A DNA stretch of 64,000 nt, taken from Hartmannibacter diazotrophicus. Lineage in GTDB: Bacteria; Pseudomonadota; Alphaproteobacteria; Rhizobiales; Pleomorphomonadaceae. The translations under genes and the position numbers were made by a program. Numbering within the stretch: position 1 is the stretch's first letter; every line of letters starts with the position of its first letter. The notes under the pieces are model-generated. The model was not told the origin of the DNA. It made no database searches and saw only the letters and a program-made list of their open reading frames with translations. This document shows positions 8,044 through 16,519 of the stretch, in pieces. The stretch spans positions 990,550 to 1,054,549 of the forward strand of contig NZ_LT960614.1 in NCBI RefSeq assembly GCF_900231165.1, given 5' to 3'.

Positions 8044-8059
8044 ATTTGTGATCACATAC
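8044..8059. promoter_or_regulatory. Second GntR-type operator, gntR / puuA2 divergent promoter
   Basis: ATTTGTGATCACATAC matches the 7219-7234 palindrome at 14 of 16 positions and keeps the TGTGATCACA core. It lies 23 bp upstream of gntR and about 155 bp upstream of the divergent glutamine-synthetase-like gene, a position suited to autoregulation and control of both directions. Confidence 0.7.
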
Positions 8060-8214
8060 CTCGCGTAATTTCAAGGGGAGTTCATCTTGAGATGGCCTGA
8101 GGCGCAGCAAGGCGCGCGGACCGTGGCGGCCAGGACGCCAGGACTTGACCGGAATGACGGTCCCGGCGGACGGCCACGGAGAGTTGGCGCGAGCGACCGC
8201 ACAGGGGAGGCCGC

Positions 8215-9585
8215 ATGGGCCGCGCCCTGACCGACAACCCTCTCGACGACGAGGTGACGCGCTTCCTGAGAGCGCATCCCGATGTCGAGGGTGTCGAATA
8301 TCTGCTGTCCGATCTCAATGGTGTCGCGCGCGGCAAGTGGGGCCCGCCCCAAAGCCTTGCGAAGGCGGCGACAGTCGGCCTGAACTTCCCGCTGTCCGTC
8401 TTCGGCCTCGATGTCTGGGGCCGGGAGGTTCCCGATATCGGATTGCATGTGGAGACCGGCGACCGCGACGGATACTGCCCTCTGGCGCCGGGAACGCTGC
8501 GTCTCGTGCCCTGGGCGCGACGTCCGACGGCGCAGGCGATCCTGACCATGCTGACCGAGGGCGGGCGGCCTTTCGAGGGCGACCCGCGCCAGCAGTTGCG
8601 GTTCGCCGTGGACCGACTCGCCAGGCTTGGCCTCAAGGCCGTCGCGGCCTTCGAGCTGGAGTTCTACCTGCTCGACCCGAATGCCGCATCGCCGCCCGAT
8701 GGCGGGCTCGCCAGTGTCTTCTCGGGCGTTGGCGGTCCAGCGCGCGAGAATGTCTACGGGCTTTCCGACCTTGCCGCCTACAATGATCTCTTCACCGAAA
8801 TCAGGACCGCCGGCATGGCGCAGGGCCTGCCGGTGGACACCATCGTGTCGGAAGGCGCGCCCGGCCAGTTCGAGGTCAATCTCAAGCACCGCGGCGATGC
8901 ATTTGCTGCTGCCGACGATGCCATCATGCTGCGGCGCCTGATCGTCGAGACGGCGCGCCGCCATGGCCTCAAGGCCACCTTCATGGCCAAGCCCTTCATG
9001 GACCGGAACGGCAACGGCATGCATGTCCACGTGTCGCTGCTCGACAGGGAAGGGCGCAATATCTTTGCCGCGGCGGGCGACGGCGAGCGGCGGCTCGGCC
9101 GTTCGGTGGCGGGGCTCGTCGAGGCGATGGTCGCCTCCACGCTGCTGTTCATCCCGACATGGAACGGCTTTCGGCGATTGCAGCCCGGTTCCTACGCGCC
9201 GACCCGTGCCTCCTGGGGCCACAACAACCGTTCCGTTGCGGTTCGTGTGCCGGCGTCCGAGCCTCACGCCCGGCGGGTGGAGCATCGTCTCGCCGGCGCG
9301 GATGCCAATCCCTATCTCGTGCTCGCCGCTGTCCTCAATGCCATGGCTGACGGTCTGGAGCGCGAGGCCAATCCGCCGCCGCCGGTCGACCTCAACGCCT
9401 ACGAGGCACCCGTGCCGGCGCTGCCCGCGACCATGGACGAGGCGATCCGTCATTTCGAGCGGTCCGATTTCGTCCGCAAAGCCTTCGGCGTCGAGTTCCG
9501 AAAGCTCTTCGCCACGGTCAAGCGGGCGGAAATGCAGGCCTTCCTGGAGGAGATTTCGCCGTTGGAGCGCTCGACGTTCCTTTGA
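8215..9585 (+). CDS. Glutamine synthetase-family gamma-glutamyl-polyamine ligase (PuuA paralogue)
   Basis: 456 residues. Full GS landmarks are present: SDLNGVARGKW, AFELEFYLLDP, SEGAPGQFEVNLKHRGD, NGMHVHVSLLD, SWGHNNRSVAVRVP and RVEHRLAGADANPYLVLAA. It is clearly related to, but distinct from, PuuA at 5707-7143, so the locus encodes two such ligases. It may use another amine (spermidine, ethanolamine, a diamine) or act as an isoenzyme; the sequence does not decide this. The ATG at 8215 follows AGGGGAGG at good spacing. Transcription is divergent from gntR with a shared operator at 8044-8059. The potF operon follows in the same direction 340 bp downstream. Confidence 0.8.
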   Translation: MGRALTDNPLDDEVTRFLRAHPDVEGVEYLLSDLNGVARGKWGPPQSLAKAATVGLNFPLSVFGLDVWGREVPDIGLHVETGDRDGYCPLAPGTLRLVPWARRPTAQAILTMLTEGGRPFEGDPRQQLRFAVDRLARLGLKAVAAFELEFYLLDPNAASPPDGGLASVFSGVGGPARENVYGLSDLAAYNDLFTEIRTAGMAQGLPVDTIVSEGAPGQFEVNLKHRGDAFAAADDAIMLRRLIVETARRHGLKATFMAKPFMDRNGNGMHVHVSLLDREGRNIFAAAGDGERRLGRSVAGLVEAMVASTLLFIPTWNGFRRLQPGSYAPTRASWGHNNRSVAVRVPASEPHARRVEHRLAGADANPYLVLAAVLNAMADGLEREANPPPPVDLNAYEAPVPALPATMDEAIRHFERSDFVRKAFGVEFRKLFATVKRAEMQAFLEEISPLERSTFL

Positions 9586-9633
9586 CGAAAGGATCGCCGC
9601 GTCGTTCAAAAAAATCGCTCGGGGGGGATTGAA

Positions 9634-9670
9634 AGATGCCCCCTTAATCGTGCCTATTGAATGGGCATCT
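9634..9670 (+). promoter_or_regulatory. Leader hairpin upstream of the CxxC micro-ORF and potF
   Basis: AGATGCCC (9634-9641) and GGGCATCT (9663-9670) form a perfect 8-bp stem around a 21-nt loop. It lies 78 bp after the puuA-like gene and before the small CxxC ORF and potF. It could be a terminator remnant, a processing site or part of a regulatory leader. There is no U-tract after the stem. Confidence 0.45.
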
Positions 9671-9707
9671 CCGGTTGGGAGCCTGATCTTTCGCGGCATG
9701 GCTGCGG

Positions 9708-9917
9708 GTGGACGCAGTGACAGGAGATATCGCGGACGATCATGGTCTGGCACACTCGGGCGCGGGGCTCGCCTTGACGGGAACGTGCCTGAATTGCGGT
9801 GATCGGAGAGTCATGTTTTTGGCAGGGGCCCGGACCGGCTTTTGCGGAAGCTGCGGCTGGGCAAAAACGAAGGACGGCAATCGCATCCCCCCGCGAGTTG
9901 CCGAAGAAAAGAGGTGA
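9708..9917 (+). CDS. Possible small zinc-ribbon (two CxxC) protein
   Basis: 69 residues from a GTG start, with two paired-cysteine knuckles, CLNC and CGSC, separated by 15 residues (C-x2-C-x15-C-x2-C), the pattern of a minimal zinc ribbon. The tail KTKDGNRIPPRVAEEKR is basic. The ORF stops 6 nt before potF, and its last codons (AAG AGG TGA) provide the potF ribosome site, which would couple their translation. No strong ribosome site is visible for the GTG at 9708; GTG 9717 or a later TTG are alternatives. I do not recognise a family. It may be a real metal-binding micro-protein or a leader ORF controlling pot expression. Confidence 0.4.
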   Translation: MDAVTGDIADDHGLAHSGAGLALTGTCLNCGDRRVMFLAGARTGFCGSCGWAKTKDGNRIPPRVAEEKR

Positions 9918-9923
9918 ACAGGC

Positions 9924-11033
9924 ATGCGTCTTCCCCTGAAATCAGCACTTCTGATGGGCGTCGGAGCCCTGATGGGCGCAACCCTCCTTGCGTCCGCCGC
10001 GACGGCGGCCGACAAGGTCGTCAACGTCTACAACTGGTCGGACTATATCGGCGAGGACACGATCGCCAACTTCGAGAAGGAAACCGGCATCAAGGTCGTC
10101 TACGACGTCTTCGATTCCAACGAGGTCCTGGAGACCAAGCTGCTGGCCGGCGGCACGGGCTATGACGTCGTGGTGCCGACGGGCACCTTCCTCGCCCGCC
10201 AGATCCAGGCCGGCGTCTTCCAGAAGCTCGACATGTCCAAGCTGCCGAATGCCAAGCATCAGTGGCCGCAGATTTCCGATCGCCTGAAGAAATACGATCC
10301 GACCGGCGAATATGCCGAAAACTACATGTGGGGCACCACCGGCATCGGCTACAACGTCGGCAAGATCAAGGAGATCATGCCCGACGCGCCGGTCAACAGC
10401 CTGGCGATGATCTTCGATCCGGAACTCGCCAAGAAGTTTTCCGCTTGCGGCATCATGATGCTCGATGCGCCCGAGGAGACCATCCCGGCGGCGCTCGCCT
10501 ATCTCGGCAAGGATCCGGATTCGCATGAAACGGCCGACGTCGAGGCCGCTGGCGAGGCGCTGAAGGCGATCCGTCCCTATATCCAGAAGTTCAATTCGTC
10601 CGAATACATCAACGCGCTCGCCAACGGCGACATCTGCCTGGCGCTGGGCTGGTCCGGCGACGTCCTCCAGGCCCGCGACCGCGCGGCCGAGGCGAACAAC
10701 GGTGTCGAGGTCAACTACTCGATCCCGAAGGAAGGCGCGCTGATGTGGTTCGACAACATGGCGGTTCCGGCCGATGCCCCTCATCCGGAAGAGGCCATGG
10801 CCTTCATCAACTACATGATGGACCCGAAGGTCGCCGCGGCGAATTCCAACTACGTCTTCTATGCCAACGGCAGCCTCGACTCGCAGGAGTTTGTCGACAA
10901 GGAGGTTCTCGACGACCCGGCGATCTACCCCGACGAGGCAACGCTGGACAAGCTCTACACGACGTCGCCTTGGGATCCGAAGTCGCAGCGGGTGCTGACC
11001 CGCACATGGACCGCCGTGAAAACCGGTTCCTGA
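9924..11033 (+). CDS. potF: Putrescine/polyamine ABC transporter periplasmic binding protein
   Basis: 369 residues with a Sec signal peptide (basic MRLPLK, hydrophobic core, cleavage after ATA/AA near residue 28). The mature start DKVVNVYNWSDYIGEDTIANF is typical of PotF/PotD/SpuD proteins, as are TGYDVVVPTGTFLARQIQAG and LALGWSGDVLQARDRA. It captures putrescine or related polyamines in the periplasm and delivers them to PotHI. Length matches E. coli PotF (370). The ribosome site AAGAGGTG overlaps the end of the preceding micro-ORF. A 12-bp hairpin follows the stop, and potG begins 116 bp later, giving the usual excess of binding protein over the permease. Confidence 0.93.
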   Translation: MRLPLKSALLMGVGALMGATLLASAATAADKVVNVYNWSDYIGEDTIANFEKETGIKVVYDVFDSNEVLETKLLAGGTGYDVVVPTGTFLARQIQAGVFQKLDMSKLPNAKHQWPQISDRLKKYDPTGEYAENYMWGTTGIGYNVGKIKEIMPDAPVNSLAMIFDPELAKKFSACGIMMLDAPEETIPAALAYLGKDPDSHETADVEAAGEALKAIRPYIQKFNSSEYINALANGDICLALGWSGDVLQARDRAAEANNGVEVNYSIPKEGALMWFDNMAVPADAPHPEEAMAFINYMMDPKVAAANSNYVFYANGSLDSQEFVDKEVLDDPAIYPDEATLDKLYTTSPWDPKSQRVLTRTWTAVKTGS

Positions 11034-11045
11034 TCTGAACAGCAA

Positions 11046-11075
11046 CGACGCCCGGAACCGAAATTCCGGGCGTCG
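11046..11075 (+). terminator. Intercistronic hairpin after potF
   Basis: CGACGCCCGGAA (11046-11057) pairs perfectly over 12 bp with TTCCGGGCGTCG (11064-11075) around a CCGAAA loop. There is no U-tract, so it is more likely a mRNA-stabilising or attenuating hairpin between potF and potG than a full terminator. Confidence 0.6.
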
Positions 11076-11149
11076 GCATTTCCGGGGCGGGAGAGGGACG
11101 GCCGCAACGCTGGCCGGCATTTCCCGGGAAGAACGCAGTCGAGGGGCAG

Positions 11150-12298
11150 ATGTCGAAGACACTTGGACCGGTGAAGAGATCCTTTGCGCCGTGGAACGAT
11201 CCGGGAGCAAAGCCGTACATCCACTATCGCGGCATCACCAAGCGCTTCGGGGACTTCGTCGCCGTCGACAATCTCGACCTCAAGATCTACGAGCGCGAGT
11301 TTTTCGCCCTTCTCGGCCCGTCCGGCTGCGGCAAGACCACTCTCATGCGGATGCTGGCCGGCTTCGAGGACCCGACCGAAGGCCAGATCACGCTGGATGG
11401 TCAGGATCTCGCCGGCATCCCGCCCTATCGCCGCTCCACCAACATGATGTTCCAGTCCTATGCGCTGTTTCCTCATATGGACGTGACGCAGAACATCGCC
11501 TTCGGTCTGAAGCAGGACAAGCTGCCCAAGGGCGAGATCGAGGCCCGGGTGCAGGAGATGCTCAAGCTCGTCAAGCTGGAGCCCTTCGCCAAGCGCAAGC
11601 CGCATCAGATGTCGGGCGGCCAGCGCCAGCGCGTCGCGCTCGCCCGCTCGCTCGCCAAGCGTCCCAAGGTGCTGCTGCTGGACGAGCCGCTCGGCGCCCT
11701 CGACAAGAAGCTGCGCGAGGAAACCCAGTTCGAATTGACCGACATCCAGTATGAACTCGGTCTCACCTTCGTCATCGTCACCCATGACCAGGAAGAGGCG
11801 ATGACCCTTGCCGACCGGATCGCGGTCATGGACAAGGGACGGATCAAGCAGGTGGCGACGCCGGCAGAGATCTACGAGGAACCCAACACCCGCTACGTCG
11901 CCGACTTCATCGGCAATATCAATATTCTCAACGCCGGCGTCGAACGCACGGAGCCTGGGCTCACGCGGCTCGCGGCACAGGGGCTCGGCACGGCGATCGA
12001 GGTCGAACGCGATTGCCCGGCCGCCGTCGGCGACAGCGTCTTCTTTGCCATCAGACCCGAAAAGATGCGTCTGTCCCTCGATGCGCCGCCTGTCACGGAT
12101 GTCAACGCCCTCCAGGGCGAGATCTGGGACATCGGCTATCTTGGCGATGTGTCGATCTACCACGTCAAGCTGGACAATGGCGCCGTCGTCAAGGCCACCA
12201 TGACCAACGTTTCGCGTGTCGTGGAGCGCCCGATCACCTGGCATGACAAGGTCTGGCTCACCTGGTCGCGCGATGCCGGCCTTGTGCTGACATCCTGA
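11150..12298 (+). CDS. potG: Polyamine ABC transporter ATP-binding protein
   Basis: 382 residues. Walker A LLGPSGCGKTTLMRML (near residue 60), Q-loop MMFQSYALFPHM, signature MSGGQRQRVALARS, Walker B VLLLDEPLGALD and switch His in VTHDQEEAM are all intact. The C-terminal third is a TOBE regulatory domain (VFFAIRPEKMRLS). A short N-terminal extension with FAPWNDPGAKPYIHYRGITK is typical of PotG/SpuF. It energises PotHI at the inner membrane. The ribosome site GAGGGG lies just before the ATG at 11150. potH begins 14 bp after the stop. Confidence 0.93.
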   Translation: MSKTLGPVKRSFAPWNDPGAKPYIHYRGITKRFGDFVAVDNLDLKIYEREFFALLGPSGCGKTTLMRMLAGFEDPTEGQITLDGQDLAGIPPYRRSTNMMFQSYALFPHMDVTQNIAFGLKQDKLPKGEIEARVQEMLKLVKLEPFAKRKPHQMSGGQRQRVALARSLAKRPKVLLLDEPLGALDKKLREETQFELTDIQYELGLTFVIVTHDQEEAMTLADRIAVMDKGRIKQVATPAEIYEEPNTRYVADFIGNINILNAGVERTEPGLTRLAAQGLGTAIEVERDCPAAVGDSVFFAIRPEKMRLSLDAPPVTDVNALQGEIWDIGYLGDVSIYHVKLDNGAVVKATMTNVSRVVERPITWHDKVWLTWSRDAGLVLTS

Positions 12299-12312
12299 CA
12301 AGGGAGGCGCCG

Positions 12313-13239
12313 ATGTCATCCGCCGATACCCCCAAGGGCGCGCCGAGCCGCTACAGCAAGTATCTCGTCGTCGCCGTTCCCTATGTCTGGCTGCTCGTTT
12401 TTTTCCTGGCGCCGTTCCTGATCATCTTCAAGATGTCGTTTTCGACGACGGCAATCGCGATGCCGCCGTATACCCCGGCCTTTGACGGCTTCACCGGCTT
12501 CTGGGCGAAGATCGGCCAACTGAGCTTCGACAACTACAGCTGGCTCCTGAGCGACGATCTCTACATCCGCGCCTATCTGTCGAGCCTGAGGATCGCCGTC
12601 GTCTCGACGGTTATCCTTCTGCTGATCGGCTATCCGGTCGCCTACGCCATGGCCCGGGCGCCGTCGACGATCCGGCCGACGCTGCTCATGATGATGATCC
12701 TGCCCTTCTGGACCTCCTTCCTCATCCGCGTCTACGCCTGGATCGGGATCCTGAAGCCGGAGGGACTGCTGACTGTCGCCCTGCAATGGCTCCACATCTT
12801 CGGCCCCGATGAGCAGGTCCGCATCTTCAACACCGAATGGGCGGTCTACATCGGCATCGTCTATTCCTATCTGCCCTTCATGGTGCTGCCGCTCTATTCG
12901 GCGCTCGAAAAGCTCGACGGCACCTTGCTCGAGGCGGCCCAGGATCTCGGTTGCCGGCCGATCAAGACCTTCTGGGTCATCACCTTTCCGCTGTCGATGC
13001 CCGGCGTGATCGCGGGCTCCTTCCTCTGCTTCATTCCGATCATGGGCGAATTCGTCATTCCCGATCTGCTCGGCGGGTCCGGAACGCTGATGATCGGCCG
13101 GACGCTCTGGGTGGAGTTCTTCTCCAACCGCGACTGGCCGCTGTCGGCCGCCGTGGCGGTCATCCTCCTGTTGATCCTTGTGGTCCCGATCGTTCTCTTC
13201 CAGAACCACGTCGCCAAGTCGCAGGAGGCCGGCCGATGA
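12313..13239 (+). CDS. potH: Polyamine ABC transporter permease
   Basis: 308-residue integral membrane protein with about six hydrophobic segments; the first (YLVVAVPYVWLLVFFLAPFL) is at residues 15-40. The EAA loop that docks the ATPase is EAAQDLGCRPIKTFWVITFPL, as expected for an inner-membrane ABC permease of the PotB/PotH class. The ribosome site GGGAGG precedes the ATG. The stop overlaps the potI start in an ATGA. Confidence 0.92.
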   Translation: MSSADTPKGAPSRYSKYLVVAVPYVWLLVFFLAPFLIIFKMSFSTTAIAMPPYTPAFDGFTGFWAKIGQLSFDNYSWLLSDDLYIRAYLSSLRIAVVSTVILLLIGYPVAYAMARAPSTIRPTLLMMMILPFWTSFLIRVYAWIGILKPEGLLTVALQWLHIFGPDEQVRIFNTEWAVYIGIVYSYLPFMVLPLYSALEKLDGTLLEAAQDLGCRPIKTFWVITFPLSMPGVIAGSFLCFIPIMGEFVIPDLLGGSGTLMIGRTLWVEFFSNRDWPLSAAVAVILLLILVVPIVLFQNHVAKSQEAGR

Positions 13240-14057
13240 ACTCCCGTCTGTCGTGGTTCAACACCACGTCCCTTACCTTCGGCTTCGCCTTTCTCTATCT
13301 GCCGATCATTCTGCTCATCATCTTCTCCTTCAACGAGTCGAAGCTCGTCACCGTCTGGGCCGGCTTTTCGACCAAATGGTATGTGGAGATGTGGAACAAC
13401 CAGGGGCTCATGGACGCGGCCTGGGTCACGGTCCGCATCGGCCTCCTGTCGGCCACCTGCGCCACCGTCCTCGGAACGCTGGGGGCTCTGGCGCTCAACC
13501 GCTTCACGCGCTTTCCGGGCCGGACCCTCTTTTCCGGCATGATCTACGCGCCGCTCGTCATGCCGGACGTCATCACCGGCCTGTCGCTGCTGCTGCTCTT
13601 CGTCGCCATGGATTTCGCTCGCGGCTTCTGGACGGTGCTGATCGCCCACATCACCTTCTCGCTCTGCTACGTGGCCGTCGTGGTGCAGTCGCGCCTCGTC
13701 ACCTTCGACCGGTCCATGGAGGAGGCGGCGCAGGATCTCGGCTGCCCGCCGGTGAAGACCTTCTTCCAGATCACCCTGCCGCTCATCCTGCCGGCGGTGG
13801 TGGCGGGCTGGATGCTGGCGCTAACCCTCTCGCTCGACGATCTGGTGATCTCCAGCTTCGCGTCGGGACCGGGGGCGACGACGCTGCCGATGAAAATCTA
13901 CAGCCAGGTGCGCCTCGGCGTGACGCCGGAGATCAACGCCATCTCCACGATCCTCGTCGGGATCGTCACATTGGGCGTCATCCTGACGTCGATCATGACC
14001 AAGCGCGCCGAGGTGGAGCGTCAGCGGGCGGAACGTCTGGCCGCGGCAACGCCCTGA
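13236..14057 (+). CDS. potI: Polyamine ABC transporter permease
   Basis: 273 residues, partner permease of PotH. It has six predicted membrane segments beginning at FGFAFLYLPIILLIIFSF, and the EAA motif EEAAQDLGCPPVKTFFQITLPL followed by LSLDDLVISSFASGPGATTLP, a PotC/PotI hallmark. The start ATG at 13236 overlaps the potH stop (ATGA), so translation is coupled; AGGAGG lies upstream. Length is close to E. coli PotI (281). The C-terminal 20 residues are charged and helical (KRAEVERQRAERLAA). Confidence 0.92.
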   Translation: MNSRLSWFNTTSLTFGFAFLYLPIILLIIFSFNESKLVTVWAGFSTKWYVEMWNNQGLMDAAWVTVRIGLLSATCATVLGTLGALALNRFTRFPGRTLFSGMIYAPLVMPDVITGLSLLLLFVAMDFARGFWTVLIAHITFSLCYVAVVVQSRLVTFDRSMEEAAQDLGCPPVKTFFQITLPLILPAVVAGWMLALTLSLDDLVISSFASGPGATTLPMKIYSQVRLGVTPEINAISTILVGIVTLGVILTSIMTKRAEVERQRAERLAAATP

Positions 14058-14151
14058 AGAAAGGCGTCCCGAAGGGTGAATCGGCAAATCGGGTGGCGGA
14101 ATGCTTCGGGATAGCGATCATGCGGCATCCGAAGAGTGAGCGAGACAGTCG

Positions 14152-14763
14152 ATGACCCTCGAATTCCTTCTGACGTCCCTCGTGATCGTCATCGCGCCCG
14201 GCACGGGCGTGCTCTATACGCTCGCCGCGGGTCTCTCCCGCGGCGCCCGGATCAGCGTGGTCGCGGCCTTCGCCTGCACCCTCGGGATCGTGCCGCACAT
14301 GGTCGCGGCGGTGACCGGGCTGGCCGCGCTGCTTCACACCAGCGCACTGGCCTTCCAGTCGCTGAAGATCGTCGGCGTCCTCTACCTGCTCTATCTCGCC
14401 TGGTCGATGATCCGCGAGCGCGGCGCGCTGGTGATTGACGAGCAGCCGCCGCGCAAATCCGCCGGCGACATCATTGTCACCGGCATTCTGGTCAACGTGC
14501 TGAACCCGAAGCTCTCGATCTTCTTCTTTGCCTTTCTGCCCCAGTTCATCAGTCCGCAGGAACCGCACGCCCTCGCAGCGATGCTGGAGATGAGTGCCGT
14601 CTTCATGGCGATGACCTTCGTCGTCTTCGTCGGCTACGGTGTCTTCGCGGCCTGGATCAGGACCTGGCTCATGTCCCGTCCGCGCATTCTCACCTGGATG
14701 AACCGGTGCTTTGCCGGCGTTTTCGTGCTGCTCGGCGTCAAGCTCGCGCTCGCCGACCGCTGA
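14152..14763 (+). CDS. LysE/RhtB-family amino acid exporter
   Basis: 203-residue membrane protein with the LysE signature near the N-terminus (VIVIAPGTGVLYTLAAGLSRG), six hydrophobic stretches and the central motif GILVNVLNPKLSIFFFAFLPQF. The family exports amino acids or their derivatives, driven by the proton gradient. The location 94 bp after potI, on the same strand, may link it to overflow of products of polyamine breakdown, but the substrate cannot be read. The ribosome site is weak. Confidence 0.88.
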   Translation: MTLEFLLTSLVIVIAPGTGVLYTLAAGLSRGARISVVAAFACTLGIVPHMVAAVTGLAALLHTSALAFQSLKIVGVLYLLYLAWSMIRERGALVIDEQPPRKSAGDIIVTGILVNVLNPKLSIFFFAFLPQFISPQEPHALAAMLEMSAVFMAMTFVVFVGYGVFAAWIRTWLMSRPRILTWMNRCFAGVFVLLGVKLALADR

Positions 14764-14917
14764 ATGGCGCACCGCTGCGTTGCGGCAGGTTGGTTGTCAC
14801 CACGCGGCAGGCCTCCTTCGCCCGAGGTGTGGCGTGCGGGAGACTGACAATCCTGCTGCAATGCACTAAGACTGGTCCTGACCTGCCGGCAGCACCGGCC
14901 CGTTCGGGAACAAACAT

Positions 14918-16372
14918 TTGGTCATCGATTTTCGGCCCATCTTTTTCGTTGTTGGCGTCCTGACGTCCACCTTCGGCCCGCTGCTGCTGCTCTGCGCCCT
15001 GGTGGATCTCGCCGCGCAAAACCCCGACTGGCAGACCTTCGTCATCGCCGCCATGCTGGTCATGGGTTGTGGCAGCCTGCTTGCGACGGCCAACTGGGGC
15101 GCGCCGCTGCAGCTCTCGCTGCGCCAGGGCTTCATGCTGACCGTCATGTCATGGCTCTTTCTCAGCCTTGTCGGCTCGCTGCCCTTCTATTTCTCGCACT
15201 ACGGCTTTTCCTTCGCCGACGCCTTCTTCGAATCGGTCTCGGGCATCACGACGACGGGTGCGAGCATCATCGACGACATCGACGGCCTCGCGCCGGGCCT
15301 CCTGATGTGGCGGGCGCTGCTCAACTGGGTCGGCGGCCTCGGCGTGATCGCGATGGGCATCGTGCTGCTGCCGTTCCTGCGGATTTCAGGCATGCAGCTT
15401 TTCAAGATGGAAAGCTCCGACGTCGGCAACAAGGCGACTGCCCGCATCGTCGACATGGTTCGCCAGATCGCCATCCTCTACCTCAGCATCACCGCGCTCA
15501 GCGTGCTGCTGCTCCTGCTTGGCGGCGTCAACTTCTTCGACGCCGTGGTCCACTCCTTCGCGGCAATCGCCACCGGCGGCTTCTCCTCGCACACGGCTTC
15601 CGTAGGCTGGTTCCAGAGCACCTATGTCGAGATGGTGCTGGCGGTCGTGATGCTGCTCGGCGGCCTGACCTTCACCAACATGCTGCAGATCTTCCACGGC
15701 CGTCCCGGCCTGTTCCTCCGCGACGAACAGACGATCTTCTTCCTGAAGATGATCGGCATCATCGTGCTGTCGATCGCGCTCTGGCGCATCATCGCTGATC
15801 CCGGCGAGGAGCCGATCCGGATCATCTGGTCGACGATCTTCAACGTCATCTCGGTCATCACGACGACGGGCTTTGCCAGCGAGGACTACACCCGCTGGGG
15901 GCCGTTCCCCGAGACGATGTTCATGATGATCACGCTCTTCGGCGGCTGTACCGGGTCGACGGCCGGCGGCATCAAGGCCTTCCGCCTGCTGATGATGCTG
16001 CGCATGATGCGCGGACAGTTGCTGACCCGCATCCAGCCGCGCCGCGTCGTGCGCGTGACCTACAACGAGCGCGTCGTCGAGGATGAAATCCTGCGATCCA
16101 TCGGCGCTTTTGTCTTCATGACGCTGATGGCGGTCGGCGTCTTCACGCTGGTGGTCTCGGCGACGGGGATCGACTTCGTCACGTCCTTCTCGGCGGTCGC
16201 CCAGGCGGTGGCCAACGTCGGCCCCGGCATCGGACCGATCGTCGGGCCGTCCGGCAACTATTCCTCCCTGCCGGACCTTGCCAAATGGGTCCTGAGCTTC
16301 TGCATGCTGCTCGGGCGTCTCGAAATCATCGTGGTGGTGGTCGTGCTGTCGCCGGCCTACTGGGATCGGTAA
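14918..16372 (+). CDS. trkH: Trk-type potassium uptake protein
   Basis: 484-residue K+ channel-like transporter of the TrkH/KtrB superfamily. The four pore-loop filters are visible: GITTTGAS, AIATGGFSS, ITTTGFAS and a last P-loop in NVGPGIG, with the GGCTGSTAGGIK block typical of TrkH. It would work with a TrkA NAD-binding gating protein, which is not in this window. The start is the TTG at 14918; an in-frame stop at 14879 and the lack of any ATG/GTG in between leave no better choice. It is followed by convergent hairpins and the fusion-protein gene. Confidence 0.92.
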   Translation: MVIDFRPIFFVVGVLTSTFGPLLLLCALVDLAAQNPDWQTFVIAAMLVMGCGSLLATANWGAPLQLSLRQGFMLTVMSWLFLSLVGSLPFYFSHYGFSFADAFFESVSGITTTGASIIDDIDGLAPGLLMWRALLNWVGGLGVIAMGIVLLPFLRISGMQLFKMESSDVGNKATARIVDMVRQIAILYLSITALSVLLLLLGGVNFFDAVVHSFAAIATGGFSSHTASVGWFQSTYVEMVLAVVMLLGGLTFTNMLQIFHGRPGLFLRDEQTIFFLKMIGIIVLSIALWRIIADPGEEPIRIIWSTIFNVISVITTTGFASEDYTRWGPFPETMFMMITLFGGCTGSTAGGIKAFRLLMMLRMMRGQLLTRIQPRRVVRVTYNERVVEDEILRSIGAFVFMTLMAVGVFTLVVSATGIDFVTSFSAVAQAVANVGPGIGPIVGPSGNYSSLPDLAKWVLSFCMLLGRLEIIVVVVVLSPAYWDR

Positions 16373-16417
16373 GCCGGCGAAAACGCGTCATGTTCCTGTG
16401 GGCGCGCGAGCCGACCC

Positions 16418-16482
16418 GAGGGCGCTTGCCCTCGTGGCCGTTCCCTGTAATCGACACCGGACAGGTTCCCGAATTTCGGGAA
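16418..16482. terminator. Hairpins between convergent trkH and the fusion-protein gene
   Basis: Two short perfect hairpins fill the convergent gap: CGAGGGC-GCTT-GCCCTCG (16418-16435) and TTCCCGA-ATT-TCGGGAA (16466-16482). Neither has a good U-tract. The position between convergent 3' ends suggests transcription ends here. Confidence 0.5.
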
Positions 16483-16519
16483 GGACCGATGCCGGCCCCA
16501 CCCACGATGGCCTCCGCCC

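Noticed and set aside
8215-9585. Second puuA-like gene as a general nitrogen-assimilating glutamine synthetase (glnA)
   Set aside because: It lacks the adenylylation-loop tyrosine context of GlnA, sits next to puu/pot genes, and a true GSII is present at 63421.
8071-9753. 560-codon minus-strand frame opposite the second puuA-like gene
   Set aside because: The plus-strand gene has all glutamine synthetase motifs and a good ribosome site; the minus frame has neither.
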